Origin: Verrucomicrobiota bacterium
GTDB lineage: Bacteria > Verrucomicrobiota > Verrucomicrobiia > Chthoniobacterales > UBA10450
Length of the DNA stretch: 64,000 nt
Reading direction: 5' to 3'
Assembly (NCBI GenBank): GCA_019244415.1
Contig: JAFASN010000130.1
Location: forward strand, 1 to 64,000
Part shown: positions 9,245 through 18,161 of the stretch, piece after piece
How positions within the stretch are numbered: the stretch's first letter is position 1
How the letters are laid out: every line of letters starts with the position of its first letter
Notes under the pieces: model-generated
What the model was told of the DNA's origin: nothing
The model's database searches: none
What the model saw: the letters and a program-made list of their open reading frames with translations, nothing else
Program-made: the position numbers and the translations under genes

Positions 9245-9976
9245 TTACCTGGTTTCCCGTTCGCCGCCGTACCAAAGATCCAAGTTTGCACGCGAGGTCA
9301 CCACTCGCGGGCCGCGCAGCGTGATTGCCACAAGCTGCCGCAACAGCTTCGCGGCTGAGTACAGGCGCAGCTTGCGGGCCGATGTTGTCGCCGGCTCCGG
9401 CAATAACTTGAACCCGCCAACCTTTCGCAATGCCAGCGAAAAGAAAAACTCTTCCGCCGCGAAGTAGTTCTCATCGAACCCGCCGATGAGGTCGAAATTA
9501 GTTCGAGTAGTAAACAGAAACGCGCCCGCGCCGAGCCGCAGAAGACGAAAGTAAAGCAGCGTGAACATCGCAAAGAATGGTCTGACCCATGAAGGAACCT
9601 TACGATCAAAGCGGAGCCACGCGCCGCCACCGGCAATCCCACCCGCGAGCGTTCGCAGCACCCCGGTTACATGGGCGGAGCTGATGTGCGTATCCGCATC
9701 GACAAAAACCAGCACGTTGCCACGCGCCGCTCGCGCGCCGGCATTCCGTGCCGCCGCGATTTGCCGCCGCTGAATGTCAACAATCCGCGCGCCGAGCTGG
9801 CGAGCGACTTCCCGCGTTTGATCAGTCGAGCCGTCATTCACCACGACGACCTCGTAAGTACAACCAGCTTCCTGCGCCGCACGTGCGATGCACCGCAGCG
9901 TCGCTGGCAATTCCCGTTCCTCGTTGTATGCGGGGACCACAAACGAAACAGCCGGTACGCGCTCCTCTGTACTCAC
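9245..9976 (-). CDS. family 2 glycosyltransferase
   Basis: This is a GT-A fold transferase of 243 aa with a GTG start. The nucleotide-sugar site begins at VSFVVPAYNEERELPATL, continues with VVVNDGSTDQT, and the metal-binding DxD is in LVFVDADTHIS. Later GAFLFTTRTNFDLIGGFDENYFAAEEFFFSLAL carries the acceptor-loop ED-like pair (AAEEFFF). A hydrophobic stretch (FFAMFTLLYFRLL) may associate with the membrane. It is the last gene of a minus-strand surface-polysaccharide block. Donor and acceptor cannot be inferred. Confidence 0.85.
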   Translation of the reverse strand: MSTEERVPAVSFVVPAYNEERELPATLRCIARAAQEAGCTYEVVVVNDGSTDQTREVARQLGARIVDIQRRQIAAARNAGARAARGNVLVFVDADTHISSAHVTGVLRTLAGGIAGGGAWLRFDRKVPSWVRPFFAMFTLLYFRLLRLGAGAFLFTTRTNFDLIGGFDENYFAAEEFFFSLALRKVGGFKLLPEPATTSARKLRLYSAAKLLRQLVAITLRGPRVVTSRANLDLWYGGERETR

Positions 9977-10039
9977 TCCGGCAATAGATCCGCGCCGGCG
10001 GCGTCGAACGCTTCGCTCATGTTCGGCAGCTCGCGATAG

Positions 10040-11164
10040 TTACGCAGCAACCTGCCCCAGACCTTCGTAGGTTTCCTCGACCACGTGATCGACTACTGCT
10101 TTCATGTTCTGCGTAGCATTCCACGCGGCAAGCTGCCGGTCAGCCCCTGTTCCCTCCCGTAAAATTCGCTCGATATGCTGCATTTCTCGCTCGCTGCCGA
10201 GCTCACGTACTTCGGCGGCGATGAATTCGAGTAGTTCGTTGATCAGCGACCGGGTTTCCGCTTCCGATTCCTTACCGAAATCGATCATTCGACCATCAAT
10301 CCCGTAGCGGGAAGCTCGCCACCTGTTTTCATCAAGTAAACGCCGGCGGTAAATGCGGAAGGTAGTATTCTGCCGCAGTAGCTTGAACAAGCGTGCGACG
10401 ATTGCCTGAATAAGCGCGGCAATCGCCAGGGTGTCATCTACTCGCGACTGCGCATCGCAGACTCGTACTTCAAGCGTGTCAAAAAACGGATGCAGCCGAA
10501 TGTCCCACCAGATCTTCTTGGCGTTATCAATGCAGCCGGTCTTAACCAATAACTTGCAGTAGTCCTCGTACTCAGAAAGTGACTCAAAGGAATCTGGAAT
10601 ACCTGTGCGCGGAAACCGCTCAAACACTTTTAAACGGTAGCCCTTGAGCCCTGTGTCGTGTCCAACCCAGAAAGGAGAGTTAACGGAAAGCGCATAGATA
10701 TGAGGCAGGAAATACCGCGCCTGGTTCATCACGTGGATAGCTGATTCCCGGTCAGGTATTCCCACGTGGACATGAAGCCCGAAGATAAGATTGGCACGTG
10801 CGAGTAGCTGCATGTCGCGCACAATCTCCTTGTAGCGCTCGCCTTCGGTAATGAGTTGATCGCGCCAGTGTGAAAAAGGATGTGTCCCGAGCGAGGCGAT
10901 GCGCAGGCCACTGCGGTTCGCCAGCGCGGCGAGATCACTGCGAAGCTTTGTCACGTGCCGCCGGGCATCTGCGATGTCCCGGCAAATCTCGGTCCCGAGC
11001 TCAACCACCGACTGGTGCATCTCGGGCTTAATCTGTTCCTTCAGCGTCACCTTGCCGCCTTCAAGGATCTCCTGAATGTGCGAGCGAAGCTCGCGTGTGG
11101 CCGGGTCGATGATGGCGAACTCTTCCTCGATGCCGAGAGTGAAGACGTGCTCCTTTGGCTTCAT
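10040..11164 (-). CDS. YbdK-type carboxylate-amine ligase (GCS2 family), copy 1
   Basis: This is an ATP-dependent carboxylate-amine ligase of the glutamate-cysteine ligase 2 family, 374 aa. Signatures are TLGIEEEFAIIDPATRELRS at the N-terminus, SLGTHPFSHW, LHVHVGIPDRE, a long SEYEDY...GCIDNAKKIWWDIRLHP segment, and RVCDAQSRVDD. YbdK of E. coli shows weak gamma-glutamylcysteine synthesis, and the true role in this subgroup is not settled. A close paralogue is present at 35114-36241 in this window. It lies 65 bp downstream of the sulfite-oxidase-like gene. Confidence 0.85.
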   Translation of the reverse strand: MKPKEHVFTLGIEEEFAIIDPATRELRSHIQEILEGGKVTLKEQIKPEMHQSVVELGTEICRDIADARRHVTKLRSDLAALANRSGLRIASLGTHPFSHWRDQLITEGERYKEIVRDMQLLARANLIFGLHVHVGIPDRESAIHVMNQARYFLPHIYALSVNSPFWVGHDTGLKGYRLKVFERFPRTGIPDSFESLSEYEDYCKLLVKTGCIDNAKKIWWDIRLHPFFDTLEVRVCDAQSRVDDTLAIAALIQAIVARLFKLLRQNTTFRIYRRRLLDENRWRASRYGIDGRMIDFGKESEAETRSLINELLEFIAAEVRELGSEREMQHIERILREGTGADRQLAAWNATQNMKAVVDHVVEETYEGLGQVAA

Positions 11165-11229
11165 CGCTCTGCCAGTCTCGCGCTGGCAACGAGGGTTGTC
11201 ATCCCGAGTGGAAAAAAAAAGTACTCAAT

Positions 11230-12831
11230 CTATGCGTAAATGTGCACGACAATTTTGTGAAAGCCGGTGATCCCGGAAGTGAATTCCCGATCTTCTTCAA
11301 ATTCCTGCACGTCGCCCTGCCCGTCAGTGGCGCGGACGACCAACACGTAGTCCCCGGATTCATCCGGCTTCCATTCGTATCGCCACAAGGCCCATGTTAG
11401 TTTTGTGCCGGAATAGGTTATTGTAGCGTCGTCCCAGCTTTCGGCGTCATCTGTACTTAGTTCTACTTGTGAAATGCCGCGGTCACCGCCGAAAGCCACA
11501 CCTTTTACCACGACACCTTTCTGGGACAGCTCAGCAAGCTTGTACCAGCTCTCGTTAGCCGGTAAATCGATTCGCGATCGCGTAGGCACAATAAAGTCCG
11601 GCCCCCAGCCTTGTTCTTCGTAGAAACCTTTCGCGTCTCGACCCGTGACTTCAATGCGCGTCAGCCATTTCACATGTTTTTCGCCGAAGTAACCGGGCAC
11701 AATGGCGCGCGCAGGGAAACCGTGGCGATCCGGCAACCGCTCGCCATTCATCTCAAACGCGATCATGGTTGTCGATTCAAGGGCCTTCTCCAGCGGAACC
11801 GTATCGGTGTAATTATCGACGCCGTATAGTTTCACGCGCGCCGCGCCCGGCAGCGGACCGGCCGCTTGTAACAAATCCGGCATGGCCACGCCGCGCCAGA
11901 TCGCGTTACTCATCAAGCCGGCATCGAGTCCGTTACTGATACACATTAACGTGGTCTCCTGGTCGATCATGCCCATCGCCTGCAAGTCCTGCATCCGGTA
12001 GGTGCGCGGGTTCTGGACGAGACCGCAGATTTCGAGATGCCATAGGCCTTCGTTAACGCGCGGGTCAACTACGTTCTTAGTTACGCAATAGAACTGGTCG
12101 TTCGGCGTGATTGGTTGCACGGCCGGACCTTTGTACTGAGTACCGTCATAGCTAAACGTCGCTATCGTGAATAGCTTTCGGGCGATAGCTGCGACGCCGC
12201 CGGTAAGTAAAAGACCTGCGGTACTTAGTAGAAACGCGCGGCGTCCGATAGCTGGCGTAAACTCGCGTGATAACTCGCTGGTTTGCGATCCGCCACTTGT
12301 CAGGAATAGATAACTAAGTACGAGCACGCGCTCGAAGATAAAAAAGCAAAGCGCCAGAGTTAACGAAGTAGTAATACGGGCGGCATCAATTGGCAGGCCG
12401 GCATAATGCGTGCCGAGTACGGGCCAGAGCAGAATGAGGCTAAGAACCATCGGCAGGAAAATGAAAGCAGCCGCGGTCTCGCGCCAAGGTACCGGCCGCG
12501 TCCTTTGCACCAGCGCGTAAAGCATTCCACCTATGCCACCAAGTAGAAGTTGTGCCAGCGCCGTGGAGCTAACTCCAAGCTGCTTCAAGTGGTTGTAGCC
12601 ACCTACCCGCCCCATGATCCAGAAAAACGGTTTAGGCGAAATAAAAACGCTCAGCCGATCGCCCACGATGAAAAGCGGAGTGGCGATGCGCAGTTTCCAC
12701 GCGAGCAAAAGCATGGCCAGGGTCATCGCCATTGCTGCAACGATTCCTGCCAGAAACCCGAGGCCAGCGGCTCCCGGTTTGTGAAGAGTGGCGCTGTGCA
12801 AACGCGTGCGGGTTTGTAGCGGTTCGTTCAC
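11230..12831 (-). CDS. membrane-anchored sulfite-oxidase/YedY-like molybdopterin oxidoreductase
   Basis: The 533-aa protein has two parts. Residues 1-180 hold about four membrane helices (near 22-46, 90-108, 120-142, 155-178). At 196-212 there is an RRAFLLSTAGLLLTGG segment resembling an internal twin-arginine anchor. The rest is an Oxidored_molyb domain with the Mo-ligand Cys297 in TTLMCISNGL and an Ig-like C-terminal dimer domain (SQVELSTDDAESWDDA, WALWRYEWKPDESGDY). It should oxidise or reduce a small oxyanion or sulfoxide at the periplasmic face. The start is GTG; the first four bases overlap the stop of the upstream gene (12828-12831). The fused membrane part replaces a separate cytochrome subunit. 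Confidence 0.8.
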   Translation of the reverse strand: MNEPLQTRTRLHSATLHKPGAAGLGFLAGIVAAMAMTLAMLLLAWKLRIATPLFIVGDRLSVFISPKPFFWIMGRVGGYNHLKQLGVSSTALAQLLLGGIGGMLYALVQRTRPVPWRETAAAFIFLPMVLSLILLWPVLGTHYAGLPIDAARITTSLTLALCFFIFERVLVLSYLFLTSGGSQTSELSREFTPAIGRRAFLLSTAGLLLTGGVAAIARKLFTIATFSYDGTQYKGPAVQPITPNDQFYCVTKNVVDPRVNEGLWHLEICGLVQNPRTYRMQDLQAMGMIDQETTLMCISNGLDAGLMSNAIWRGVAMPDLLQAAGPLPGAARVKLYGVDNYTDTVPLEKALESTTMIAFEMNGERLPDRHGFPARAIVPGYFGEKHVKWLTRIEVTGRDAKGFYEEQGWGPDFIVPTRSRIDLPANESWYKLAELSQKGVVVKGVAFGGDRGISQVELSTDDAESWDDATITYSGTKLTWALWRYEWKPDESGDYVLVVRATDGQGDVQEFEEDREFTSGITGFHKIVVHIYA

Positions 12832-13517
12832 CCTCTGGCCAGCGCGATTCGCGCGAAGGTGGCGATGATCCTTGCGCCGGCCAGCAACGTGCCCCGGAAG
12901 CTGCCGGATACCTTCGACACGCCGCCTGCGCGACAGCGGTGATTCACCGGAACCTCGAGAATGCGTAAGCCGGCGCGAGCAGCTTTCATCTGCATCTCAA
13001 GGTTCCAGCCGTATGTCTCCTCGCGCATGCCGAGCTGCGCCAGCGACTCGCGGCGAATGGCGCGGAACGGGCACATATCGGTGTAACGGACCCCGTAAAG
13101 CAGCCGAATGAGCAAACCGGCGAGGCATCCGGCAGTAATCTGCTGCGCGTTCATGCTGCCCCCCTCCCGTTGCCCGCGAGTACGGGAGCCGATAACGAAA
13201 TCGTATTCGCCGCGCGCGATCGGATCAACCAGCGCCGGGATAAACTCAGGGCAATCGCTGCCATCGCCATCGAGAAAAACAATGACCTCGCATTCGGGCG
13301 CAACGGCCGCGACACCGGCGGCGCAGGCACGCCCATAGCCGCGAGGAGCGCGGGCTACGCGCGCCCCAGCAGCCCGGGCGAACTCGCTGGTGCGATCGGT
13401 ACTCTCATTGTCCACGACGATGACTTCGCGAGCCGTGTTTGTACTCAGACACTCGCGTACTACGCCGGCGATCGGTTCTTCTTCGTTCAAGGCGGGAATA
13501 ACGACCGACACGTTCAC
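12828..13517 (-). CDS. family 2 glycosyltransferase (dolichyl-phosphate-mannose-synthase-like)
   Basis: This is a GT2 enzyme of 229 aa beginning SVVIPALNEEEPIAGVV, with EVIVVDNESTDRTSE and the metal-binding motif VIFLDGDGSDCPEFIP. Downstream VIGSRTRG, LLYGVRYTDMCPFRAIRRE and W-N-L-E-M-Q-M-K match the DPM1/DPG-synthase-like group that loads sugar onto a polyprenyl phosphate. There is no C-terminal membrane pair. Start (GTG, 13517) and stop overlap both neighbours by 4 bp as GTGA, so translation is probably coupled across the block. Confidence 0.85.
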   Translation of the reverse strand: MNVSVVIPALNEEEPIAGVVRECLSTNTAREVIVVDNESTDRTSEFARAAGARVARAPRGYGRACAAGVAAVAPECEVIVFLDGDGSDCPEFIPALVDPIARGEYDFVIGSRTRGQREGGSMNAQQITAGCLAGLLIRLLYGVRYTDMCPFRAIRRESLAQLGMREETYGWNLEMQMKAARAGLRILEVPVNHRCRAGGVSKVSGSFRGTLLAGARIIATFARIALARG

Positions 13518-14341
13518 TGTGCCCGCTCTGCCAGTTCATTCGCGATCTGCTGGAGCATTTCGAGCCTCGCCTGCGGTGGCCGCTCGCCGCCCCGCGAAAG
13601 CGTGACGTAAAACTCATGTCCGGACGTGGGGTGAAAGGCCAGCTCTTTAAGTTGAATCAACTCGAGGTCTAACAAATCACGAACCAAAAGCCGAAACGAT
13701 GTGGGCGTGAAACACCATTCGTGGATATCGAGGTAAGCGGTCTTTTCGGTCATGGCCCGCTTCGCCTCGCCCACGGAATGCCGCAGCGCGTACTCGCCGG
13801 TTTCGCCTTTGCTCCAGCCAAGGCGGCCTCCTTTTTGCACCACGTCGAGAAAGTACTCGGCTGCGCTGCCGGCAGAGTGGGCGCGCCGCCCCGTTTGCGC
13901 GGCATCGATGACACGGCCCAGCGAGCTGGGCGCACGAAAATGATCAAAGCACCAGCGCATATCGGGAATGGCGAGGGAGAGTACGCCGTCCGATTTCAAG
14001 AGCGCGTCGCAATCGTTCAGGAACCCAACGAGGTCCGTACTATGCTCGATGACGTGCGAAGCGATGATCCAATCATAAGTACAAGTGCGCCCGACAAGCT
14101 CTGGGAAAGGGCGACCGTCCCAGATGAAATCCACCGGCTCGATTTTCGTGAGATCGACGCCGTGCTCGCGGTACTTTTCGATCAACTGCTCGCGACTGGC
14201 GTGGTCGAGGACATGGACATGGAACCCGGCTGCTTTGGGCGCGATGGGCGCATGCGCCGGGCCGATCTCGAGCCCAAGGCCATGCCGCTTCACATGAGCA
14301 AGGATAATCTCATCGCGGTTCGTTGCGCGTGTGGAGCTCAC
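13514..14341 (-). CDS. SAM-dependent methyltransferase, glycan-associated
   Basis: I place the start at GTG 14341 because it forms the same 4-bp GTGA overlap with the upstream epimerase gene as its neighbours do and leaves the conserved part intact (275 aa). Motif I is GLGLEIGPAHAPIAPK; motif II-III is YDWIIASHVIEHSTDLVGFLNDC, and LLKSDGVLSLAIPD is motif IV. The HVIEH pattern is common in methyltransferases of polysaccharide clusters acting on sugars or sugar nucleotides. A longer reading to 14440 adds a basic unstructured tail and is less likely. Confidence 0.75.
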   Translation of the reverse strand: MSSTRATNRDEIILAHVKRHGLGLEIGPAHAPIAPKAAGFHVHVLDHASREQLIEKYREHGVDLTKIEPVDFIWDGRPFPELVGRTCTYDWIIASHVIEHSTDLVGFLNDCDALLKSDGVLSLAIPDMRWCFDHFRAPSSLGRVIDAAQTGRRAHSAGSAAEYFLDVVQKGGRLGWSKGETGEYALRHSVGEAKRAMTEKTAYLDIHEWCFTPTSFRLLVRDLLDLELIQLKELAFHPTSGHEFYVTLSRGGERPPQARLEMLQQIANELAERAQ

Positions 14342-15483
14342 GAGGGCTGCTTGACGGCGCGATGCACGATCCCTTTTTTGCGCAGAATGTCCGCCGCTTC
14401 GCTGAAGTAATCCCGCACGTCGCTTTGCGAGCGAATCCAATCGAGGTAGCGGCGGATACCTTCGGCAAGATCAACCTGCGGAGTGTACCCGGCCGCCCGA
14501 ATACGTTCGGTGCCGCTGGTGAGATGCCGCATCTCTCCGGGACGAAATTCGCCGTTCGTTTCGGGCTCGATCTGAATGCCGAGCGCGCCGGAAATCTGCG
14601 CGGCGATCTGGCGAATCGGCACGCCTTTGCCGCTGCCGACGTTCACCGGCAGGCCGTCGAGTGCGCCTGTCGTCGCCGCGAGTAGATTTGCGCGGGCGAT
14701 GTCTTCCACAAAGGAGAAATCGCGCGTTTGTTCGCCGTCTTCGTAAAGTACGGGCGGCAGGTCATTGAGCAGTCGTGTGCAGAAAATCGCAATCACGCCC
14801 GTGTAAGGATTGAAGATCGATTGTCGCGGGCCGTAAGTACACGAATAACGCAGCGCGACGGTGGGGATGCCGACCTGTTTTCCCCATAGGAGCACCAGCT
14901 TTTCCTGGTCAACTTTGGTGAGCCCGTAAACGGTCTCGCCGCCGACTGGCGCGTTTTCTGGCGTAGGCACGCTGCGCGTCCCCTGATCGCAAAACGGGCA
15001 ATGAACAGACCAATCTCCACGGCGCAGTTGCTCGATCGGGCGCACAGCCGGAAAAACCAGCCCGTGGCGCGCGCACTCGCCCGCCCCTTCACTGTAAACC
15101 GCCTGCGAGCTGGCCACGATCACCTTCTTTATCGGCAAGTTTTTCTCACGAATGACTTCGAGCATCTGCGCTGTGCCGAACGAATTTACCTGCACGTACT
15201 TGGCAATTTCCGGCATGTACCCGCCGTAGGCTGCCTGATGGAAAACGGTGTCGATCCCGTCCAGTGCAGCTTCCATGACCCCGCGATCTCGCACGTCACC
15301 TTCGGCAAACTCAGCGCGCTCGTTGAGCCAGCCCGGCTTGCCGCGCTTATGCGTGTTCCGCTCCAGATTATCGAGGATGCGGACCTGCCATCCTTCCCGT
15401 ACGAGCAGGTCCGTCAGGTGCGAGCCGATCAATCCCGCGCCGCCGGTGACAAGCGCACGTTTGCCGTTGGCGCTGTTGTGCAT
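14338..15483 (-). CDS. NAD-dependent sugar-nucleotide epimerase, dTDP-L-rhamnose 4-epimerase-like
   Basis: This is an extended SDR of 381 aa from ATG 15483 (MHNSANGKRALV). The Rossmann motif is VTGGAGLIGSH; the catalytic set is SSQAVY (Ser), and YGLTK (Tyr and Lys). Between them sits an insert with CARHG and HCPFC, which resembles the zinc-ribbon insert of dTDP-L-rhamnose 4-epimerases, although one of the usual four Cys looks replaced by His. DFSFVEDIARANL and the NVGSGKGVPI motif are typical of the family. It heads the GTGA-coupled run epimerase-methyltransferase-GT2-oxidoreductase. A UDP-glucose 4-epimerase-like activity is the alternative. Confidence 0.75.
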   Translation of the reverse strand: MHNSANGKRALVTGGAGLIGSHLTDLLVREGWQVRILDNLERNTHKRGKPGWLNERAEFAEGDVRDRGVMEAALDGIDTVFHQAAYGGYMPEIAKYVQVNSFGTAQMLEVIREKNLPIKKVIVASSQAVYSEGAGECARHGLVFPAVRPIEQLRRGDWSVHCPFCDQGTRSVPTPENAPVGGETVYGLTKVDQEKLVLLWGKQVGIPTVALRYSCTYGPRQSIFNPYTGVIAIFCTRLLNDLPPVLYEDGEQTRDFSFVEDIARANLLAATTGALDGLPVNVGSGKGVPIRQIAAQISGALGIQIEPETNGEFRPGEMRHLTSGTERIRAAGYTPQVDLAEGIRRYLDWIRSQSDVRDYFSEAADILRKKGIVHRAVKQPS

Positions 15484-15558
15484 TGAACGTGTTGTTGTAA
15501 AAGGGGGCGCTATCGCGCGCAAATGGGATTTCGACGATACGCGGCAGGAACACCGCCG

Positions 15559-16302
15559 CTATTCCGGCCAAATTCTTTCGCGACCTTCGGACGCGATCAA
15601 CTGCTCGAGGAGCTCTTTCGTGGCCGGCGCAGTGGCGCTGCCCCCGTGTTCCAGCAGCTCGTGACAAAGTCGGCTGAGACTCGCCGCGTCATCGACGTCG
15701 GAGAACGGGGGCAGCATTTCGACCTTCAGCTTGCTTTCCCTCGCACGTTCCAGCGTCTGCTCGAGTACGCACGGCGTGCTCCAGTCGATTTCGCGGAAAA
15801 GCCGCGGGCAGAGTCGTTGCATTCCGATGAGGTAATAGCCACCGTCATGTGACGGCCCGATGACGATGCGGTCATGGCCGAGCTTCTCGACAGCAGCGGC
15901 AAACACGGACGCCGGCACGGTGGGACTGTCGGAATCAATGAGGCAACAGGCGCGAAACCCGGCTCCGAGCAAGTCGCTCACCGCATTGTGCAGCCGCTCG
16001 CCGAAAGCGTCGCCGCGTTGCGGGATGAAATAGAAGTCCGGCGGCAGGATTCCATCGTAAGCTGATACGCTGCTCGCGGGGGTGAACACCGCGACGCCTT
16101 GGGCCGCGGCGCCTGCGGAGCTGATTGCGCTCGCCGTGTCGCGCAATAAACAAACGTTAAGCGCTGCTGCTTCCATGGCCGTGAGCGGCGGCTGCAACCG
16201 CGTCTTTACCATACCGGGAACGGGCGCCTTGGTCATGATGCCGAGCGCGCAGAACCCGGGCGGAACCTGATCCGGAACGCCGACCTTTAGCAGACGAGGC
16301 AT
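15559..16302 (-). CDS. TIGR04282-like (CofC/DUF2064) nucleotidyl/glycosyl transferase
   Basis: The 247-aa GT-A-like protein begins with the family's signature GIMTKAPVPGMVKTRLQPPL, then CCLIDSDSPTVP (metal-binding-like) and IGPSHDGGYYLIG, all diagnostic of the DUF2064/TIGR04282 group. CofC-like guanylyltransferases share the fold, but members next to glycan genes are usually called glycosyltransferases; the real reaction is unknown. It lies 75 bp upstream of the epimerase and 33 bp downstream of a methyltransferase gene on the same strand. Confidence 0.8.
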   Translation of the reverse strand: MPRLLKVGVPDQVPPGFCALGIMTKAPVPGMVKTRLQPPLTAMEAAALNVCLLRDTASAISSAGAAAQGVAVFTPASSVSAYDGILPPDFYFIPQRGDAFGERLHNAVSDLLGAGFRACCLIDSDSPTVPASVFAAAVEKLGHDRIVIGPSHDGGYYLIGMQRLCPRLFREIDWSTPCVLEQTLERARESKLKVEMLPPFSDVDDAASLSRLCHELLEHGGSATAPATKELLEQLIASEGRERIWPE

Positions 16303-16335
16303 GGCCGCGCTCTTTTCGTCAGCGCCGGGCCAGCG

Positions 16336-17061
16336 TCAACCTTTTTGGCAGACCGCGTACTGATAGCGGCCGGCGCGCCAGAGATCGACTTGCGCCCATG
16401 GCTGCGTCTTGACTAAGGCACGGAATTGATCGCGCGAGAGCACTGTTGCGTTTGTCGGTTCCCGGTACTCGCCCCAGTAGCCGCTTAAGCGGGCAAGGAG
16501 CCGCATCACCATTAACGGAATTGACGCGGACATGGCAAAGCGCGGTTCGGCAATGAAGCATTTGCCGCCTGGACTGAGTACACGGAAAATCTCGGCGACG
16601 CCGCGCTCACGCCGTGGAAGTACAGTGAAAAGGCGGGATGCGATCACAGCATTGAAAGCGTCGGCTGGCTGGGCGAGATCAAGCACATTTCCGCGCTCGA
16701 ATCGGCAGTTTGGCACGCGGCATTGGCGCGCTTTGTCACGTGCGTACTCGAGCTGGCGCTTGGAGCTGTCGATCCCGGTGACGTTCGCCCTTGGAAAACG
16801 CGCTGCCAGTGTTCGCGAGTAAAAACCGGGCCCGCAGCCGAGTTCGAGGATTTCCGTGCGAGGCGGCGGCTGACCTTGCGGCCACAATTTGCGAACGATC
16901 CGGTGAGTATCATCCCGGAAAACTTTTTCCCGGCAGAAAATGTAGATCCAGGCAAAACGCTCGAACAGGCTCTCCGCGGGCTGCGAGTCGAGTCCTGATC
17001 GCCGGGACGGTGCGACGACGGAAGGGGCGGGCGGCGTCAGCGGCTTGGCGACGGGGTTCAT
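16336..17061 (-). CDS. class I SAM-dependent methyltransferase
   Basis: The protein has 241 aa. Motif I is ILELGCGPGFYSRTLA (about residues 71-86), then the acidic motif II NVTGIDSSKRQLEYA, and NAVIASRLFTVLPRRE with LSPGGKCFIAEP as the post motifs. The arrangement is that of UbiE/Methyltransf_11 enzymes. There is a proline-rich, possibly disordered N-terminus (1-30). The substrate cannot be inferred. It is the first gene of the minus-strand block that runs down to 9.2 kb; the divergent region upstream carries several short direct repeats. Confidence 0.8.
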   Translation of the reverse strand: MNPVAKPLTPPAPSVVAPSRRSGLDSQPAESLFERFAWIYIFCREKVFRDDTHRIVRKLWPQGQPPPRTEILELGCGPGFYSRTLAARFPRANVTGIDSSKRQLEYARDKARQCRVPNCRFERGNVLDLAQPADAFNAVIASRLFTVLPRRERGVAEIFRVLSPGGKCFIAEPRFAMSASIPLMVMRLLARLSGYWGEYREPTNATVLSRDQFRALVKTQPWAQVDLWRAGRYQYAVCQKG

Positions 17062-17139
17062 GCTCGGAGCGAGTTGTACACCGGATGGTTCTGATTGTTT
17101 AATTTACGTCCAATGAATTCTTCACCTTCTGCTGGCGAA

Positions 17140-17290
17140 TAACTCTGCCGCACCCGCCGTTGCTCCCGGGCGTGAACAACAAACCTGAGGCTGTGAACAA
17201 CACCAGCACTGCTGCTCATTATCCGTGGCACTCCGGAAGCCAGACGCTTCTTGTTAAGAGTTATTCGAAGTTGTTGGCTTCTTGTTGCGC
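17140..17290. promoter_or_regulatory. divergent intergenic region with paired short direct repeats
   Basis: The gap between the methyltransferase gene (minus) and the cyclase gene (plus) holds GTGAACAACA at 17172-17181 and 17193-17202 (21-bp period) and GCTTCTTGTT at 17246-17255 and 17277-17286. GAATAACTC-like words flank these. The GTGAAYAAC word resembles the tandem repeat at 4160-4180. No clear sigma-70 promoter was picked out. A shared transcription factor or weak DnaA-like boxes are possible readings. Confidence 0.3.
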
Positions 17291-17310
17291 AATCGGTTAA
17301 CAGCATCTGC

Positions 17311-18147
17311 GTGAAAGCTTCGTCAGTCGTGCGCGCATTGGTCGTCGGTTCTTCCGTCCTCCTCCTGCTGGCGCCTCGTGCAATGGCGAGAGAACCCGTC
17401 ACACTCGCGGATGTACAGCGGGTCCTTGCGGGGAAAAAGTTCGTTGATCTCACCCATGCGTTTGCTCCCGGGATCCCGCACTGGCCCGGATTTCCCGATG
17501 AGCAGCGCAAGACCATTTACTGGTACGACAAACAGCCGGGCATGATGGGCGACGGGTTCTTCGCTGAAGTTTTCACGCATGTCGGGCAATGGGGCACGCA
17601 CGTCGATCCGCCGGCGCATTTCCATAAAGGCCTGCGCACAGTCGACCAGATCGAACCCAGGGAAATGATCCTGCCGCTGGTCTGCATCGATGTGCATGAG
17701 GAATGCGCCGCCAATCCCGATTACACCCTCACGCTCGAACGCGTGCAAAAATGGGAGGGCGACCACGGTGAAATCCCCGCCGGCGCGTTTGTGGCCATGC
17801 GCAGCGATTGGTCAAAGCGCTGGCCTGATGGGGCAAAAATGGAGAACAAAGACGCGCAAGGCGTCGCCCATTATCCCGGCTGGAGTTTGCCAGTGCTGAA
17901 GTTGCTTTACGAACAACGCAAGATCACCGCCTCCGGCCACGAGACTACCGATACCGATCCAGGCCTCGCCACGACGAAAGACGATTACACCCTCGAGAGC
18001 TACGTCCTCGGTACTAACCATTACCAGATCGAGCTGCTGGCCAATCTCGACCAGGTGCCCGAATCAGGCGCGCTCATCGTGGCCGCGTTCCCGAAGCCAA
18101 AAGGCGGCTCGGGATTTCCCGCGCGCGTTTTTGCCATTCTCCCCTGA
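17311..18147 (+). CDS. secreted cyclase/kynurenine-formamidase-like metal hydrolase
   Basis: This is a cyclase-family (PF04199-type) protein. The metal-binding motif is WGTHVDPPAHFHKG (canonical HxGTHxDxPxHF with Trp in place of the usual residue before GTH), and DLTHAFAPGIPHWPG lies near the N-terminus, both typical. GTG at 17311 is my chosen start (278 aa), because it gives a clean signal peptide (ALVVGSSVLLLLAPRAMA), so the enzyme is exported. Known members hydrolyse formylkynurenine, isatin or cyclic amides; the substrate here is unknown. It is 14 bp before the next membrane-protein gene. Confidence 0.75.
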   Translation: MKASSVVRALVVGSSVLLLLAPRAMAREPVTLADVQRVLAGKKFVDLTHAFAPGIPHWPGFPDEQRKTIYWYDKQPGMMGDGFFAEVFTHVGQWGTHVDPPAHFHKGLRTVDQIEPREMILPLVCIDVHEECAANPDYTLTLERVQKWEGDHGEIPAGAFVAMRSDWSKRWPDGAKMENKDAQGVAHYPGWSLPVLKLLYEQRKITASGHETTDTDPGLATTKDDYTLESYVLGTNHYQIELLANLDQVPESGALIVAAFPKPKGGSGFPARVFAILP

Positions 18148-18161
18148 AGCGCGGCGAGTTT

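Noticed and set aside
17100..17300. Possible replication origin near mnmG, with DnaA-like words
   Set aside because: The words deviate from the DnaA consensus, are few, and there is no dnaA, dnaN or AT-rich unwinding block; mnmG alone is not enough.
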